This document shows positions 48,980 through 58,597 of a stretch of 64,000 nucleotides of DNA, one piece after another. The notes beneath the pieces are model-generated. The model did no database searches. It was given only the letters and a program-made list of their open reading frames with translations, and was not told where the DNA came from. The stretch's first letter is position 1. Each line of letters starts with the position of its first letter. The stretch lies in assembly GCA_036381435.1 (NCBI GenBank), contig DASVCW010000039.1:124001-188000 (forward strand), read 5' to 3'. Origin of the DNA: Fodinibius sp036381435 (lineage in GTDB: Bacteria; Bacteroidota; Rhodothermia; Balneolales; Balneolaceae). Position numbers and translations under genes: made by a program.

Positions 48980-50455
48980 ATGAAAAGATTAAACTACATG
49001 CTTGCGGCACTGGTTATAACCATTTCAATTGTGGGCTGCGGTGGCGATTCACCTGTTAAACCGCCCACAGAAATTGATGAAGCTTCCGCTAAAAAGCAGT
49101 TCGTTTGGAATGCGATGAACTACTGGTATTACTGGCAGGGTGATGTCCCCGAACTTTCGAAAGAGCATTTTGCCGATGAACAGGCTTTTCAGGACTATCT
49201 TAAAGGGTTTGAGGATGCCGAGGCGCTGTTTAATGCGCTCCTTTATGAGCAAGAAGATGATTTCTCCTTTTTTATTGAAAACTATGAAGAGTTTGGAAAA
49301 AGCCAGCGGGGCATTTCAAAATCATTCGGTTTTCAATTTGGCCTGGTACTCTTCAGTGAAAGCAGCAATGAGATTTTTGGCTATGTGCAATATGTGTTGC
49401 CCGATTCTCCCGCCGATCAGGCAGGGCTGGTGCGGGGTGATGTGTTTACCGGGGTAAATGGTGTTCAGCTGACAACGGAAAACTATCGTGACCTTTTACT
49501 GAATGAAACCAGCTATGAACTTACGATGGCTGAAATTCAGAACAACACGATATCAGAAACAGGAGAAATCGTGAGCGTACAGGCGGTTACTTTGACAGAA
49601 AATCCTGTATATCTTTCTAAGGTGCTTGAGGTGGGTTCAACCAAAATTGGCTATCTCATTTATAACGCCTTTCACCGGAATTCTCATCAGGATTTGAATG
49701 ATGTTTTTGGCACTTTTTTATCAGCTGGAATTGATGAACTGGTGATTGATCTGCGCTATAATGGCGGTGGAGCGGGAATCACCAGTCGGACTTTAGGGGG
49801 CATGATTTCCGGCCTGGACAGTACGAATACATTTGCTACCTATAGCTATAATTCGAAGCGGGCTCCGGCGTACAATCGCTCTGTTTCTATTTTAGACGAG
49901 GTTCCTGTTTTTGAAAATGGAGAGCAAGTATCCGAAGTTGCCATGAATCAGCTTGCTGTCAGTCGGGTATATGTTTTGACCGGTTTTGGTACCGCTTCGG
50001 CCAGCGAGCTGCTGATTAATGGACTGGAGCCCTATATGGATGTTATCCTGATTGGGGACCAAACCGTAGGAAAAGATGAGGGTTCTTATACGCTTTATGA
50101 TGCCCCTGCTCCCTATTTCAATAAAGAAAAGGCAAATCCTGACCATAAAATTGCCATACAACCTATTGCTTTAAAGCTCGTCAATAAAAACGGGCAGGAT
50201 TATCCTAATGGATTTATACCCAATTATGAAGTTATAGAGATAAGCTACTTAGAGAATGGCCTGCCACCGTTGGGTGATCCTTCTGAGCCGCTGCTGGCTA
50301 AAGCGATAGAAGTTATTACGGGGGAACCAGTGGCTAAAGCTAAAAAAGCTGCGTTATCCGCTGATTCTTTTTACGGAAAAATGCTGATCGACAGCAACGA
50401 TCTTAAACCGTATGGCAAGCAGTTATACCTGCAGCCGCCCCGGCCGGAAAAATAA
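48980..50455 (+). CDS. S41 family C-terminal-processing-like protease, lipoprotein
   Basis: 491 residues. Lipobox SIVGC (Cys20). A domain from about 35-95 (FVWNAMNYWYYWQGDVPEL) typical of Bacteroidota S41 proteins, a PDZ domain (about 105-190; YVLPDSPADQAGLVRGDVFT), then the S41 catalytic part with GYLIYNAF, LVIDLRYNGGG, nucleophile Ser in GTASASELL and catalytic Lys in TVGKDEGSY. Periplasmic or surface protease. Confidence 0.88.
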   Translation: MKRLNYMLAALVITISIVGCGGDSPVKPPTEIDEASAKKQFVWNAMNYWYYWQGDVPELSKEHFADEQAFQDYLKGFEDAEALFNALLYEQEDDFSFFIENYEEFGKSQRGISKSFGFQFGLVLFSESSNEIFGYVQYVLPDSPADQAGLVRGDVFTGVNGVQLTTENYRDLLLNETSYELTMAEIQNNTISETGEIVSVQAVTLTENPVYLSKVLEVGSTKIGYLIYNAFHRNSHQDLNDVFGTFLSAGIDELVIDLRYNGGGAGITSRTLGGMISGLDSTNTFATYSYNSKRAPAYNRSVSILDEVPVFENGEQVSEVAMNQLAVSRVYVLTGFGTASASELLINGLEPYMDVILIGDQTVGKDEGSYTLYDAPAPYFNKEKANPDHKIAIQPIALKLVNKNGQDYPNGFIPNYEVIEISYLENGLPPLGDPSEPLLAKAIEVITGEPVAKAKKAALSADSFYGKMLIDSNDLKPYGKQLYLQPPRPEK

Positions 50456-50681
50456 AATTATGGGATGATGTAGGAACGCCTGATTAAAAATCGGCTACTT
50501 TCAAAGCCTCCTGTCTCGATGTTTTTTATTGGATAAAGAGGGGCTTGGGGTGGGCTCTAAATAACGCGAGTTCGTGGTGGGAATAATCATCGTTAACCCC
50601 CCGCCTTAACTTGGGGGCTAACGAAAAACTTCTAATAACAAACCGTTTCAACGGTTTTAAGTTATCCTACCTCGAACGCCA

Positions 50682-51101
50682 TCAAGACCGGCTACTGTTG
50701 TCAAACGAAAATTTGCCGGGGCCGAGTAAAAATACGACTGTGAAAACCAGCAGATAAAGCAGTGGCAATTCCATTCCTCCTAAATTATCGCCGGCGGGGA
50801 TGTGATAAAAGAACACGGCTACCGCCATATTGATGATCAAAAGCAACGCTCCGAGGCGAGTCCAGAAGCCAAGAAGTACCATAAGCGCTCCAATGCCTTC
50901 GGCCAGGGCGGCCAGAATAAGCGAAATTTCAGGACCGAGTCCGATAGGATCGCCAAATTGAAAGTTTCCACTCAGCACATTCATTACCTTTCCATACCCA
51001 TGACAGAAAATCATTAAAAAAGCCGAAAGCCGTAGAATAAAGGCTGATGTTTTTACATCAACAAATTCGGTGAGGGTAGAAGAATTTAATCGTTTCGACA
51101 T
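50682..51101 (-). CDS. DoxX family membrane protein
   Basis: 139 residues from the ATG at 51101 (an earlier in-frame start exists three codons upstream). Four predicted membrane helices, with the DoxX pattern LRLSAFLMIFCHGYGKV near the start, GALMVLLGFWTRLGALLLI and HIPAGDNLGGMELPLLYL. The family is linked to quinone/thiosulfate metabolism and redox stress, but a specific role cannot be given. Confidence 0.85.
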   Translation of the reverse strand: MSKRLNSSTLTEFVDVKTSAFILRLSAFLMIFCHGYGKVMNVLSGNFQFGDPIGLGPEISLILAALAEGIGALMVLLGFWTRLGALLLIINMAVAVFFYHIPAGDNLGGMELPLLYLLVFTVVFLLGPGKFSFDNSSRS

Positions 51102-51410
51102 AATAACCAACGCTTATTAATTAATGGTTACTCCTATAAAAAGACTTTGAAAGGAATTTTCCAATTTATTTATAGTTCCCCTTAAAAGAAATGATCTTAT
51201 GAGTCCTGATTAATAGAAATAGCTGCTATTATATTTTTGTGCCCTTATTTACCCCTTTCCATAGGAATCCTACGGGAAATCCCCTAAAGGGGACTTTTGA
51301 TATTACCTTTTTCTAAGAAAGTCCTTTTCTCATAGATTGTTACTTATAAATAGGCTCTCATTTTTCATTACAAGCGACAGTAAGTCCCCTTCAGGGGATT
51401 TAGGGGTAGC
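51102..51410. repeat. Intergenic repeats, inverted partner of 54289-54333
   Basis: 51245-51298 (TTATTTACCCCTTTCCATAG...AAAGGGGACTTTT) is the reverse complement, with an extra CCTACGGGAAAT-type insertion, of 54289-54333 on the other side of the TonB receptor gene. A second, shorter repeat with AAGTCCCCTTCAGGGGATTT (51372-51391 region) is a palindrome. No gene. Confidence 0.6.
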
Positions 51411-51450
51411 AAAAAAATAAGCCGCAAATTCCTTCCGGAACCTGCGGCTT
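51411..51450 (-). terminator. Rho-independent terminator of TonB-dependent receptor gene
   Basis: On the minus strand, AAGCCGCA (51450-51443) pairs with TGCGGCTT (51426-51419) and is followed by ATTTTTTT. It lies about 30 bases after the stop codon at 51481. Confidence 0.88.
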
Positions 51451-51480
51451 GGGGTTGGTTATGGAAAAAAACAGTTTAAT

Positions 51481-53925
51481 TTAATATCTGCCGGACCTCC
51501 TGCGATCGCCCCCCGGGTTGTCATTGCTGCCAAAGTGGTAGGTAAAGTTCAGTGAAAAAGATCGCGAAGACCAGCGGAATTCCCGGTGAGAGTATAAAAT
51601 GGTATCGGGGATTCCATCATCGGTAATAGTAGATTGATAGTTACGGGAGTTCAGCAAATCGCGAACGCTTAGAGAAATAGTGGCACGTCCGTCAAACAGT
51701 TCACGGGCGATGCCGGTATTCATCATCGTCATGGCCGCACGTTGCCCCTGGGTGGTTTCACGCGGCGCGCGATAACGGGCAGAGTACTGAAAATTCCATA
51801 AATCGCCGATTCTCCAGCGAATGCCAAGCCGGCCCTGAAAGGTTTCGGTATCGCTTGTTAAAAGGTCTCCCTGATAACGGCCTTCGGACTGAGCCGTATA
51901 AAAGTTGGCATTGGCGGTGAGTGTTAAGCCACTAAGAAGTTCCTGATCGGCAGAAAACTCAACGCCCCAGGCGTTTTCAGTAGCCAGATTTATTGGTAAC
52001 CTTCGGGTAAATCCGGCCTCATCAAGAATGGTAATGCGCTCGATGACATCGGTCCGGTGACGATAATAAAAGCTGGTCAGCAACGAGCCGGTTCCCCAAT
52101 AATGTAAATAGCCGGCCTCAAAAGAATTACTGTATTCGGGTGAAAGGTTGGGATTCCCGGTCCATCGGCTGCGCGAATCGGAGTAATCGGTAAAAGGCAG
52201 TAACATACGCGACCAGGGACGATTCAGGCGGCGGCTGTAACTTAACTGAATCGACTGCTGCTCGTTAAACGAATAATTTAAAAAGGCGCTGGGAAAAAGA
52301 TCGGTATAGTTTTGCTCGGTCGGTTCGGCTTCGCTGTTTTTTAACTTGGTATAAATTCGAGTGTTTTCTAAACGAAGGCCTACCTGGGCTGAAAATGCAC
52401 CAAATTCTGAACCTGCAATAAGATAAGCGGAATTCACATTTTCATTAAAAATGAAATTATTATTAAATGCCGGCACTGAGACCCAGTTTCCGTTTTGCCG
52501 TCTTTCAAAAAGGTATGAATTTTCCATCCGGTCAAAAGAAGTACGGGCGCCGGCTTCAAGCTTTCCTTTTTCCCCAAGGGGACGAACGTAATCCACTTCA
52601 GCTCTGAAATCCATTGATTCTTCATTACTTCGGCTTCGCTCCAGCAAAGGATTAGTATCTCCAATACCTATTCGCTCAGTGATATTTGCGAGCTCTGTTT
52701 GGCCTCCCATATCAAAATCCGCTTCTGCTGTTAATTTATGCGCCTCGCCGTTAATTCTATTTTCATATTCCAGGCTAAACTCAAATTCTTTTTGGTCGCT
52801 GTTTTCAATATTGTCGCGAAAAACCTGCTGAATAATTCGGCTGTCAGGAATGGGATCTGTGTAAACCACCCCTTCATTATATTCATAGTCGGTATAGGTT
52901 ACATCTTCTTCATTTTTGCCGTTTTCAATTTCGAGAGAGGTACTGGCGGTAAGAATTTCATTTTCGGAAAGAAAAAAATCAGCTCCGAAACGAAGATCAG
53001 CGTCTATTTCTGATTCTTTAGCGGTGCTTACTTCACGATACATATAAGAAGTATCGGCCACAGATGACCAAAACCGTTGAAAGGAACTGCCTTCCTCGGG
53101 GCTACTCCGGTAATCCACACTTCCGCCCATGAACCAGTTTATATTACCAACCCGGTAATTTAGATTAGTGCCAAGTTCATAATTCGCCGGATGCCCTACT
53201 CCGGCGTTAAAGCTGCCATTAAAACCGGCATCCTGCTCTTTCTTTAAAATAATGTTAATAATGCCTGCCGAACCTTCAGCCGAATACTTGGCCGACGGAT
53301 TTGTGATAATTTCCACTCGCTTAATCATACTGGCGGGAATACTTCGAAGTGCCGAAACATTACCGTTATCAACCCGGTTTGAGGGTTTTCCGTTGATAAG
53401 CACGCGAACCGAAGAATTACCCCGCAAGCTGATATTTCCGTCAATATCGGTCAAAATAGACGGCACATTATTGAGGACGTTTAAGGCTGAGCCTCCCATG
53501 CTGGTAATGTCTTGCCCTACATTAAAAACCCGTTTGTCAAAACTCATTTCCATTCGCGACTCTTCAGCCCTGACTACCACCTCACCTAAGTGTTCGGTGG
53601 TGCTTTCTAAAATTATTTCACCAAATGCTTTGGTCTCGCCTGCCTGAACTGTAAACGCCTCGGTGTGCGTTTTATACGAAATATAAGAGACTCTCAAAAC
53701 ATAGCTGCCGGGCTGTATATCAATCTTAAAAGAGCCGTCAGAATCGCTGGAAGCTCCTGTTACGATATAAGACTGGGTTGAATCGAATACAGCCACAGAA
53801 GCATAAGAAATTAGCTGTCCCTGCTGGTCATAAATTTTACCGGTGATGAAGGCTTCGTCGGCCTGGGCAAAAAGTTGGGGGCAGAAGAGAAAGATCAGTA
53901 TAAACAGGGCTAACAGCTTTTTCAT
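51481..53925 (-). CDS. TonB-dependent outer-membrane receptor with carboxypeptidase-like N-domain
   Basis: 814 residues from the ATG at 53925 (preceded in frame by TTG). Signal peptide 1-21 (LFAQA). CarboxypepD_reg-like domain (about 25-105; FITGKIYDQQGQLISYASVA), plug domain (about 115-230; GGSALNVLNNVPSILTDIDG, INGKPSNR), and a long beta-barrel ending in Tyr with a Arg/Gly tail. Matches the OMP_b-brl_3 group of Bacteroidota receptors. No SusD partner is next to it, so glycan import is not implied. A two-component system lies downstream on the chromosome at 54430. Confidence 0.9.
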   Translation of the reverse strand: MKKLLALFILIFLFCPQLFAQADEAFITGKIYDQQGQLISYASVAVFDSTQSYIVTGASSDSDGSFKIDIQPGSYVLRVSYISYKTHTEAFTVQAGETKAFGEIILESTTEHLGEVVVRAEESRMEMSFDKRVFNVGQDITSMGGSALNVLNNVPSILTDIDGNISLRGNSSVRVLINGKPSNRVDNGNVSALRSIPASMIKRVEIITNPSAKYSAEGSAGIINIILKKEQDAGFNGSFNAGVGHPANYELGTNLNYRVGNINWFMGGSVDYRSSPEEGSSFQRFWSSVADTSYMYREVSTAKESEIDADLRFGADFFLSENEILTASTSLEIENGKNEEDVTYTDYEYNEGVVYTDPIPDSRIIQQVFRDNIENSDQKEFEFSLEYENRINGEAHKLTAEADFDMGGQTELANITERIGIGDTNPLLERSRSNEESMDFRAEVDYVRPLGEKGKLEAGARTSFDRMENSYLFERRQNGNWVSVPAFNNNFIFNENVNSAYLIAGSEFGAFSAQVGLRLENTRIYTKLKNSEAEPTEQNYTDLFPSAFLNYSFNEQQSIQLSYSRRLNRPWSRMLLPFTDYSDSRSRWTGNPNLSPEYSNSFEAGYLHYWGTGSLLTSFYYRHRTDVIERITILDEAGFTRRLPINLATENAWGVEFSADQELLSGLTLTANANFYTAQSEGRYQGDLLTSDTETFQGRLGIRWRIGDLWNFQYSARYRAPRETTQGQRAAMTMMNTGIARELFDGRATISLSVRDLLNSRNYQSTITDDGIPDTILYSHREFRWSSRSFSLNFTYHFGSNDNPGGDRRRSGRY

Positions 53926-54429
53926 CAATAGCTCTAAGTTTTAACATTTTGGTTGCCTTAAACTTAACAGCAGAACCTGTGCCAAGATTGTATTAAATCT
54001 GAAGGAAAGTTGAAGATGGGCTGTTTACGGCTTTTATAAATAACTTTTTACAAAGTGAGAAGTTGCTCGTCGTGCATCTGGGCTTGATGCCAGACGAATG
54101 AAAAAGAGACAGCCTCAGAAGTACACTACAGACTTGCCAGTTTTCAAAACCCGGCAGCTCTCTTTTCAAGAGCTTTCCTCGTTCGTAAATGGGAGCCTTT
54201 TCAATCCCCCTGATCTAAGGTTCGCCAAGGAGGGCTTTTCGTCTCCTAACCGCTTCCAAAAATAAGTTTTAGTGCTCTGATTCAAGCAAAAAAGTCCCCT
54301 TTAGGGGGGATTCCTATGGAAAGGGGTAAATAACGATTCTTCATTAGCCGGAAAGTTCAAAATTTATCTCACTCCTTGTCCCGCGGGTTTGCGGGATAGG
54401 GAAGGAGTTGGAGGATGAGTCCTAACTTT
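53926..54429. other. Intergenic region with several dispersed repeats
   Basis: 504 bases, no gene. Contains a small hairpin CATCTGGGCTTGATGCCAGA (54078-54097 region), a CAATCCCCCTGATCTAAGG block (54202-54220 region) and the repeat 54289-54333 that is inverted relative to 51245-51298. The upstream control region of the receptor gene is presumably next to 53926. Confidence 0.5.
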
Positions 54430-55686
54430 CTAAAACTCGATTTCAAGATAATGCCAGTCATCAACAACATTGTATGAGATCTCATAGCCGTTTTGATCAA
54501 CAATACGTTTAATGATAGAAAGGCCGAGCCCGATAGAATGAGTACCGTGATCTCCTTTTTTGAAACGTTCAAAAAGTTCAGAGGGATCAACATTAAGGGA
54601 CTTGGCTGTATTGGAAATATTCAGATAATTCCCCGTCAGCTTAATGTTAATGCTGCCTTTTTTGATGTTATGCTTGATGGCATTTTGGAAAAGATTAGTC
54701 CACAAAATATCAGCTAATACAGGATGCATATTAATAATCACGTCATTCTCAAGATCAATATTCACATCCAGTCCGTTTAGCTTAATAAATTCATCGAACG
54801 ACTGAGTACTTTCTTTAATAAGCCGGGTGAAGTTTACTTCATCCGTACTGGCAAACTCGTGGTTTTCAATTTTTGTGAGCAGTGCCAGCGACTCGCTAAG
54901 CCGTGAAAGCTGTTTGATAGAACGCTGACTCGCTTCCACGTATTTATATTGCTCGGGTGAAAGGTCAGTTTCGGTCAGGAGTTCAAGCTTTCCTTTGACA
55001 ATGGCGAGTGGCGTTTGAAGTTCATGGGAAGCATTTTCCGCGAATTCTTTCAAATTTTTATAATCGCTTACTGCTTTTCGTGTCATTTCTTCCACAAAAA
55101 GGTTTAGATCATCAAATTCTTTAACGTTGGTTTTCTCTGCTTCAATAGGTTTTTTCGAATGAAGATTGAAATCTTTAATTCGCGCCAGCGTTTTACGAAA
55201 AGGTTTGAAAAGACGGGTTGAAATGATAAAGCCTACTCCTATCCCGCCAATTATCTGCATGCCCAAAATCCACAGCAGGATTTGTACCACTGCTTCACGG
55301 ATATCATTCGTTTCGATAAGCGTACCGTAGGTAGAAATATGATATGAATCACCTTTTACGTTCCGATGGGCTACCATTTTTAAATTCGGTTCCAACTGCT
55401 GCAGCCATTCGTTCCATACCAAGGTATCTCTGATTTCTACCCTTTCTTCGGTTCTTTGGGGAAGCTGCATCACCACAAGATGTCCGCTTTCACCAATCTT
55501 TCCGCTTTCGAAATGCTTGCCTTGCTCCAGTAAATAGGTTACCCGTTCAATACGACCGTAAAACCGCCATTTTAACTCGTTATTCAGCTCATCCTGAATA
55601 ATGAAGTACGAAACATAGCCCGCGATGCCTAAAACAATCACCGTAACAATTAAATAAATCCATATAAACTTGCTGACTAACTTCAT
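54430..55686 (-). CDS. Two-component sensor histidine kinase
   Basis: 418 residues. Two membrane helices (8-30 and 135-157) flank a periplasmic sensor of about 100 residues. HAMP-like region, then His221 in NASHELQTPLA and HATPase_c (NLFQNAIKHN, GTHSIGLGLSII). Membrane kinase of the OmpR-partner type. Its start overlaps the response regulator stop by 4 bp, so it is cotranscribed with it. Signal unknown. Confidence 0.92.
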   Translation of the reverse strand: MKLVSKFIWIYLIVTVIVLGIAGYVSYFIIQDELNNELKWRFYGRIERVTYLLEQGKHFESGKIGESGHLVVMQLPQRTEERVEIRDTLVWNEWLQQLEPNLKMVAHRNVKGDSYHISTYGTLIETNDIREAVVQILLWILGMQIIGGIGVGFIISTRLFKPFRKTLARIKDFNLHSKKPIEAEKTNVKEFDDLNLFVEEMTRKAVSDYKNLKEFAENASHELQTPLAIVKGKLELLTETDLSPEQYKYVEASQRSIKQLSRLSESLALLTKIENHEFASTDEVNFTRLIKESTQSFDEFIKLNGLDVNIDLENDVIINMHPVLADILWTNLFQNAIKHNIKKGSINIKLTGNYLNISNTAKSLNVDPSELFERFKKGDHGTHSIGLGLSIIKRIVDQNGYEISYNVVDDWHYLEIEF

Positions 55687-56369
55687 CGCTTCCGGTTCGC
55701 TTTAAACTTGTAGCCTATACCATACACGCTTTCGATATAATTTTGGGCACCTGCTCTTTCCAGTTTCTTTCGCAGGTTTTTAATATGCTGATATACGAAA
55801 TCCAAATTGGTTAAGTGATCGACATAATCACCCCACAAATGCTCTGCGATTGTTTGTTTGGAAAGCACGTGGTTTTTGTTTGATGCAAAATATAGCAGCA
55901 AATCGTACTCCTTGGGTGTCAGATCTACCAGCTCCTCGTCCACGATCACTTCCATCGTATCTGTGTTGATGCTAATTTCATTTACATTCAAAACCTCTGC
56001 CCCGCCTCGCTGCTGGCGCCGGTTCACCGCTTTGATTCGCGCATGTAACTCCGGCAATTGAAAAGGCTTGGTGATGTAATCGTCTGCACCAAGTTCAAGG
56101 CCTTCAACTTTGTCATCGAGTGCGTTTTTAGCTGAAATGATGATCGTACCGGTTCCGGGGTTGATGGACTTCAGCTCGCGCAAAATCTGCAGCCCCGATC
56201 CGCCGGGCAGCATGATGTCGATTAAAACCACATCATAAGTGTAAGACATCACCTTATCAAAGGCCTCACTATAGTTTTTGGCATATTCGCAGATATAACC
56301 CTCACGCCTTAAATAAGCGCGAATATTCTCCAGCAAATCTTCATTATCTTCAACTATAAGTAATTTCAT
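55683..56369 (-). CDS. OmpR-family response regulator
   Basis: 228 residues. Receiver domain (1-120) with acidic pocket VEDNED (6-11), phosphoacceptor Asp51 (VLIDIMLPG) and conserved Lys in IISAKNA; winged-helix DNA-binding domain (130-226) with DLTPKEYDLLLYFASN and YIESVYGIGYKF. Partner of the overlapping kinase gene. Acts as transcription regulator; targets unknown. Confidence 0.94.
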   Translation of the reverse strand: MKLLIVEDNEDLLENIRAYLRREGYICEYAKNYSEAFDKVMSYTYDVVLIDIMLPGGSGLQILRELKSINPGTGTIIISAKNALDDKVEGLELGADDYITKPFQLPELHARIKAVNRRQQRGGAEVLNVNEISINTDTMEVIVDEELVDLTPKEYDLLLYFASNKNHVLSKQTIAEHLWGDYVDHLTNLDFVYQHIKNLRKKLERAGAQNYIESVYGIGYKFKANRKR

Positions 56370-56479
56370 ACATCAGAACATAACAAACTATTTTGAAGAA
56401 AAACTGAAGTCGAGTTTAATTTAACTCCCGTCTTAGCTCTTTTTCCTACATTGATTATATTAGCTTTAACTGTGATTTA

Positions 56480-56562
56480 TAATAAGCTATCAGCTTTCAG
56501 CAATCGGACGTCAGTTTCTCTGACTAAAGCTAACTGCTGACCGCTGACTGCTAAAAACTGAA
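56480..56562. repeat. Hairpin of CAGCTGAC words
   Basis: Left part 56480-56518 (ATAAGCTATCAGCTTTCAGC...) and right part 56518-56562 (TGACTAAAGCTAACTGCTGA...) are rough reverse complements built of AGCTGACTGC-like words. It ends directly upstream of the antiporter start at 56570 and so occupies its leader. Confidence 0.55.
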
Positions 56563-56569
56563 AATTTCT

Positions 56570-58573
56570 ATGATTTTCGCTGTAACACTTCCTTTCTTAA
56601 CCGAACTGGTTGCCCTTTTTGTGGTCAGCGTGATTATCGCCTACCTGTGTTATCGCTTTAAAATGGTACCGATTGTGGGCTTTTTGATCGCCGGGGTCAT
56701 TATTGGCCCGAACGCTCTGGGTTTAGTCCGCGATATGGAACTGGTAAATGTGTTAGCCGAAATCGGCATCATTCTGCTGTTGTTTACTATCGGTATAGAG
56801 TTCAGCCTGGATAAACTTTGGCGTATAAAAAAAGCCATCTTCTTAGGAGGTGGTTTTCAGGTCATTCTTACAACCATCGTCGTTGCTTTGATCTGCCGGG
56901 CTTTTGGTATTAGCTGGAGCAACGGCATCTATACCGGTTGCCTGGTGGCACTCAGCAGTACTGCCATTATCCTCGGGGTGCTTAGCGATGAAGACAAAAC
57001 CGACACTCCGTCGGGACAACTTTCTTTGGCCATACTCATTTTCCAGGATTTGGCTATTATTGTGATGGTACTGCTTGTACCCATACTGGCCGGTGAATCC
57101 CGCTCGCCCTTAAGCATCATTTGGATTCTTTCCAAAGCCGCCATGCTCATCCTGCTCGTGCTCGTACTCGCCCAGCGCATTGTTCCGTGGATTCTTGAAA
57201 AAGTGGCCAAAACCCGGCGTCAGGAACTGTTTCTGCTGACAGTTGTAGCCATCTGTTTTGGAACGGCAGCCGTTACCAATTTAGCCGGGGTGAGTCTTGC
57301 TTTGGGCGCTTTCCTGGCAGGACTTGTAGTGAGTGAAAGCCACTTTAGCGAACAGGCCATCAGTGAAATTTTGCCACTTCGTACTATCTTCAACGCGGTA
57401 TTCTTCGTGTCAGTGGGCATGCTGCTCGACCTGAATTACGTCATTCAATACCCGTTTATTCTTGTTGGAGTGGCCCTGGGTGTAATTTCAATCAAATTCA
57501 TAATCAGTACCGGCAGTTTGCTCGCGCTTAAAAATCCCATTCGCATTGCGGCGGCATCAGGATTTGCCCTTGCTCAAATCGGTGAATTTTCTTTTGTGCT
57601 GGAGCGCGCGGGACGAGCAGCCGGCATCGCCCCGGCAGGCGTGGGTGATTCAGGTTCTCAAATATTTATCGCGGTATCGGTTTTGCTAATGATCTTCACC
57701 CCTTTTATGGTTCAGGCGGGACCATCGATAGGAAAATTACTGACTGAAACTCCATTGCGCCATTTTGCGCGTGTGGACAAAACGAATAAAAGGAAAACTC
57801 CTGAAAATACACCACTTGAAGACCATGTGATAATTATAGGTTATGGTCCTGCGGGACGGCATCTTGTTCAGGTTTTACGTGATACCGGCATTCCGTTTAT
57901 TGTTATTGAGATGAATCCTGAATCGATAAACGAAATGCATAAAAATGACATCCCCGCAATTTTTGGTGATGCAAGCCGGCCTTATATTTTGGATTTGGCC
58001 ACTGTAAAAAAGGCCAAGCTTTGTGTAATTGCCACCAACGATCCCGGTTCCAGCCCCCGGATTATACAGCGCGCGCGGCACTTAAATCCCACACTGCAAA
58101 TTATCGTTCGATCGCGTTATTTAAGTGAATTTGAATATTTTGAAAAAATGGGTGCTGATATTGTGGTTCCCGAAGAAATGGAAACCACCGTTCGGTTATT
58201 TTTTCATGTACTGGGTGCGTATATGGTTCCACAAGAAGAAATCGATAGCCATATTCAAAGAATGCGGGCAGAAGATTATGGTGTTATTCGCGGTAGTATT
58301 CAAGAAGCCCACCTTATGGTACTTCAGGGGCTGGATGAAGAAGGCCTGCATACGCGAGCGGTAACGGTTCGGGACGGATCACCCGCAGCCGGAAAAACAT
58401 TACAGGAACTGCACCTTCGCAACAAATATCAGCTTACGGTTTTGGCTGTAAAACGGGGTGACCAAACGATTGGAAATCCTGCGGGCGATTTTAAGTTAAA
58501 AGCAGCAGATCGTCTCGTGATGGTAGCCGATGCCGAGCAGTTCGCGAAGTGTGCCGATATTTTCAGGAGTTAA
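56570..58573 (+). CDS. CPA2 cation:proton antiporter with RCK domain (KefB/YbaL-like)
   Basis: 667 residues. Twelve or so membrane helices in 1-385 (GFLIAGVIIGPNALGL, LLFTIGIEFSLDKLW, and the conserved QDLAIIVMV helix), then a TrkA-N Rossmann domain (VIIIGYGPAGRHLVQVL, about 422-438; binds NAD(H)) and a TrkA-C domain at the C-terminus. Likely exchanges K+ or Na+ for H+, gated by nucleotide. A second antiporter follows after 24 bp, so they form an operon. Confidence 0.92.
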   Translation: MIFAVTLPFLTELVALFVVSVIIAYLCYRFKMVPIVGFLIAGVIIGPNALGLVRDMELVNVLAEIGIILLLFTIGIEFSLDKLWRIKKAIFLGGGFQVILTTIVVALICRAFGISWSNGIYTGCLVALSSTAIILGVLSDEDKTDTPSGQLSLAILIFQDLAIIVMVLLVPILAGESRSPLSIIWILSKAAMLILLVLVLAQRIVPWILEKVAKTRRQELFLLTVVAICFGTAAVTNLAGVSLALGAFLAGLVVSESHFSEQAISEILPLRTIFNAVFFVSVGMLLDLNYVIQYPFILVGVALGVISIKFIISTGSLLALKNPIRIAAASGFALAQIGEFSFVLERAGRAAGIAPAGVGDSGSQIFIAVSVLLMIFTPFMVQAGPSIGKLLTETPLRHFARVDKTNKRKTPENTPLEDHVIIIGYGPAGRHLVQVLRDTGIPFIVIEMNPESINEMHKNDIPAIFGDASRPYILDLATVKKAKLCVIATNDPGSSPRIIQRARHLNPTLQIIVRSRYLSEFEYFEKMGADIVVPEEMETTVRLFFHVLGAYMVPQEEIDSHIQRMRAEDYGVIRGSIQEAHLMVLQGLDEEGLHTRAVTVRDGSPAAGKTLQELHLRNKYQLTVLAVKRGDQTIGNPAGDFKLKAADRLVMVADAEQFAKCADIFRS

Positions 58574-58597
58574 AACCTATAGTTTCTCTTTTCACCG

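Noticed and set aside
51481..53925. Polysaccharide utilisation locus
   Set aside because: The TonB-dependent receptor has no SusD partner or glycosidase beside it.
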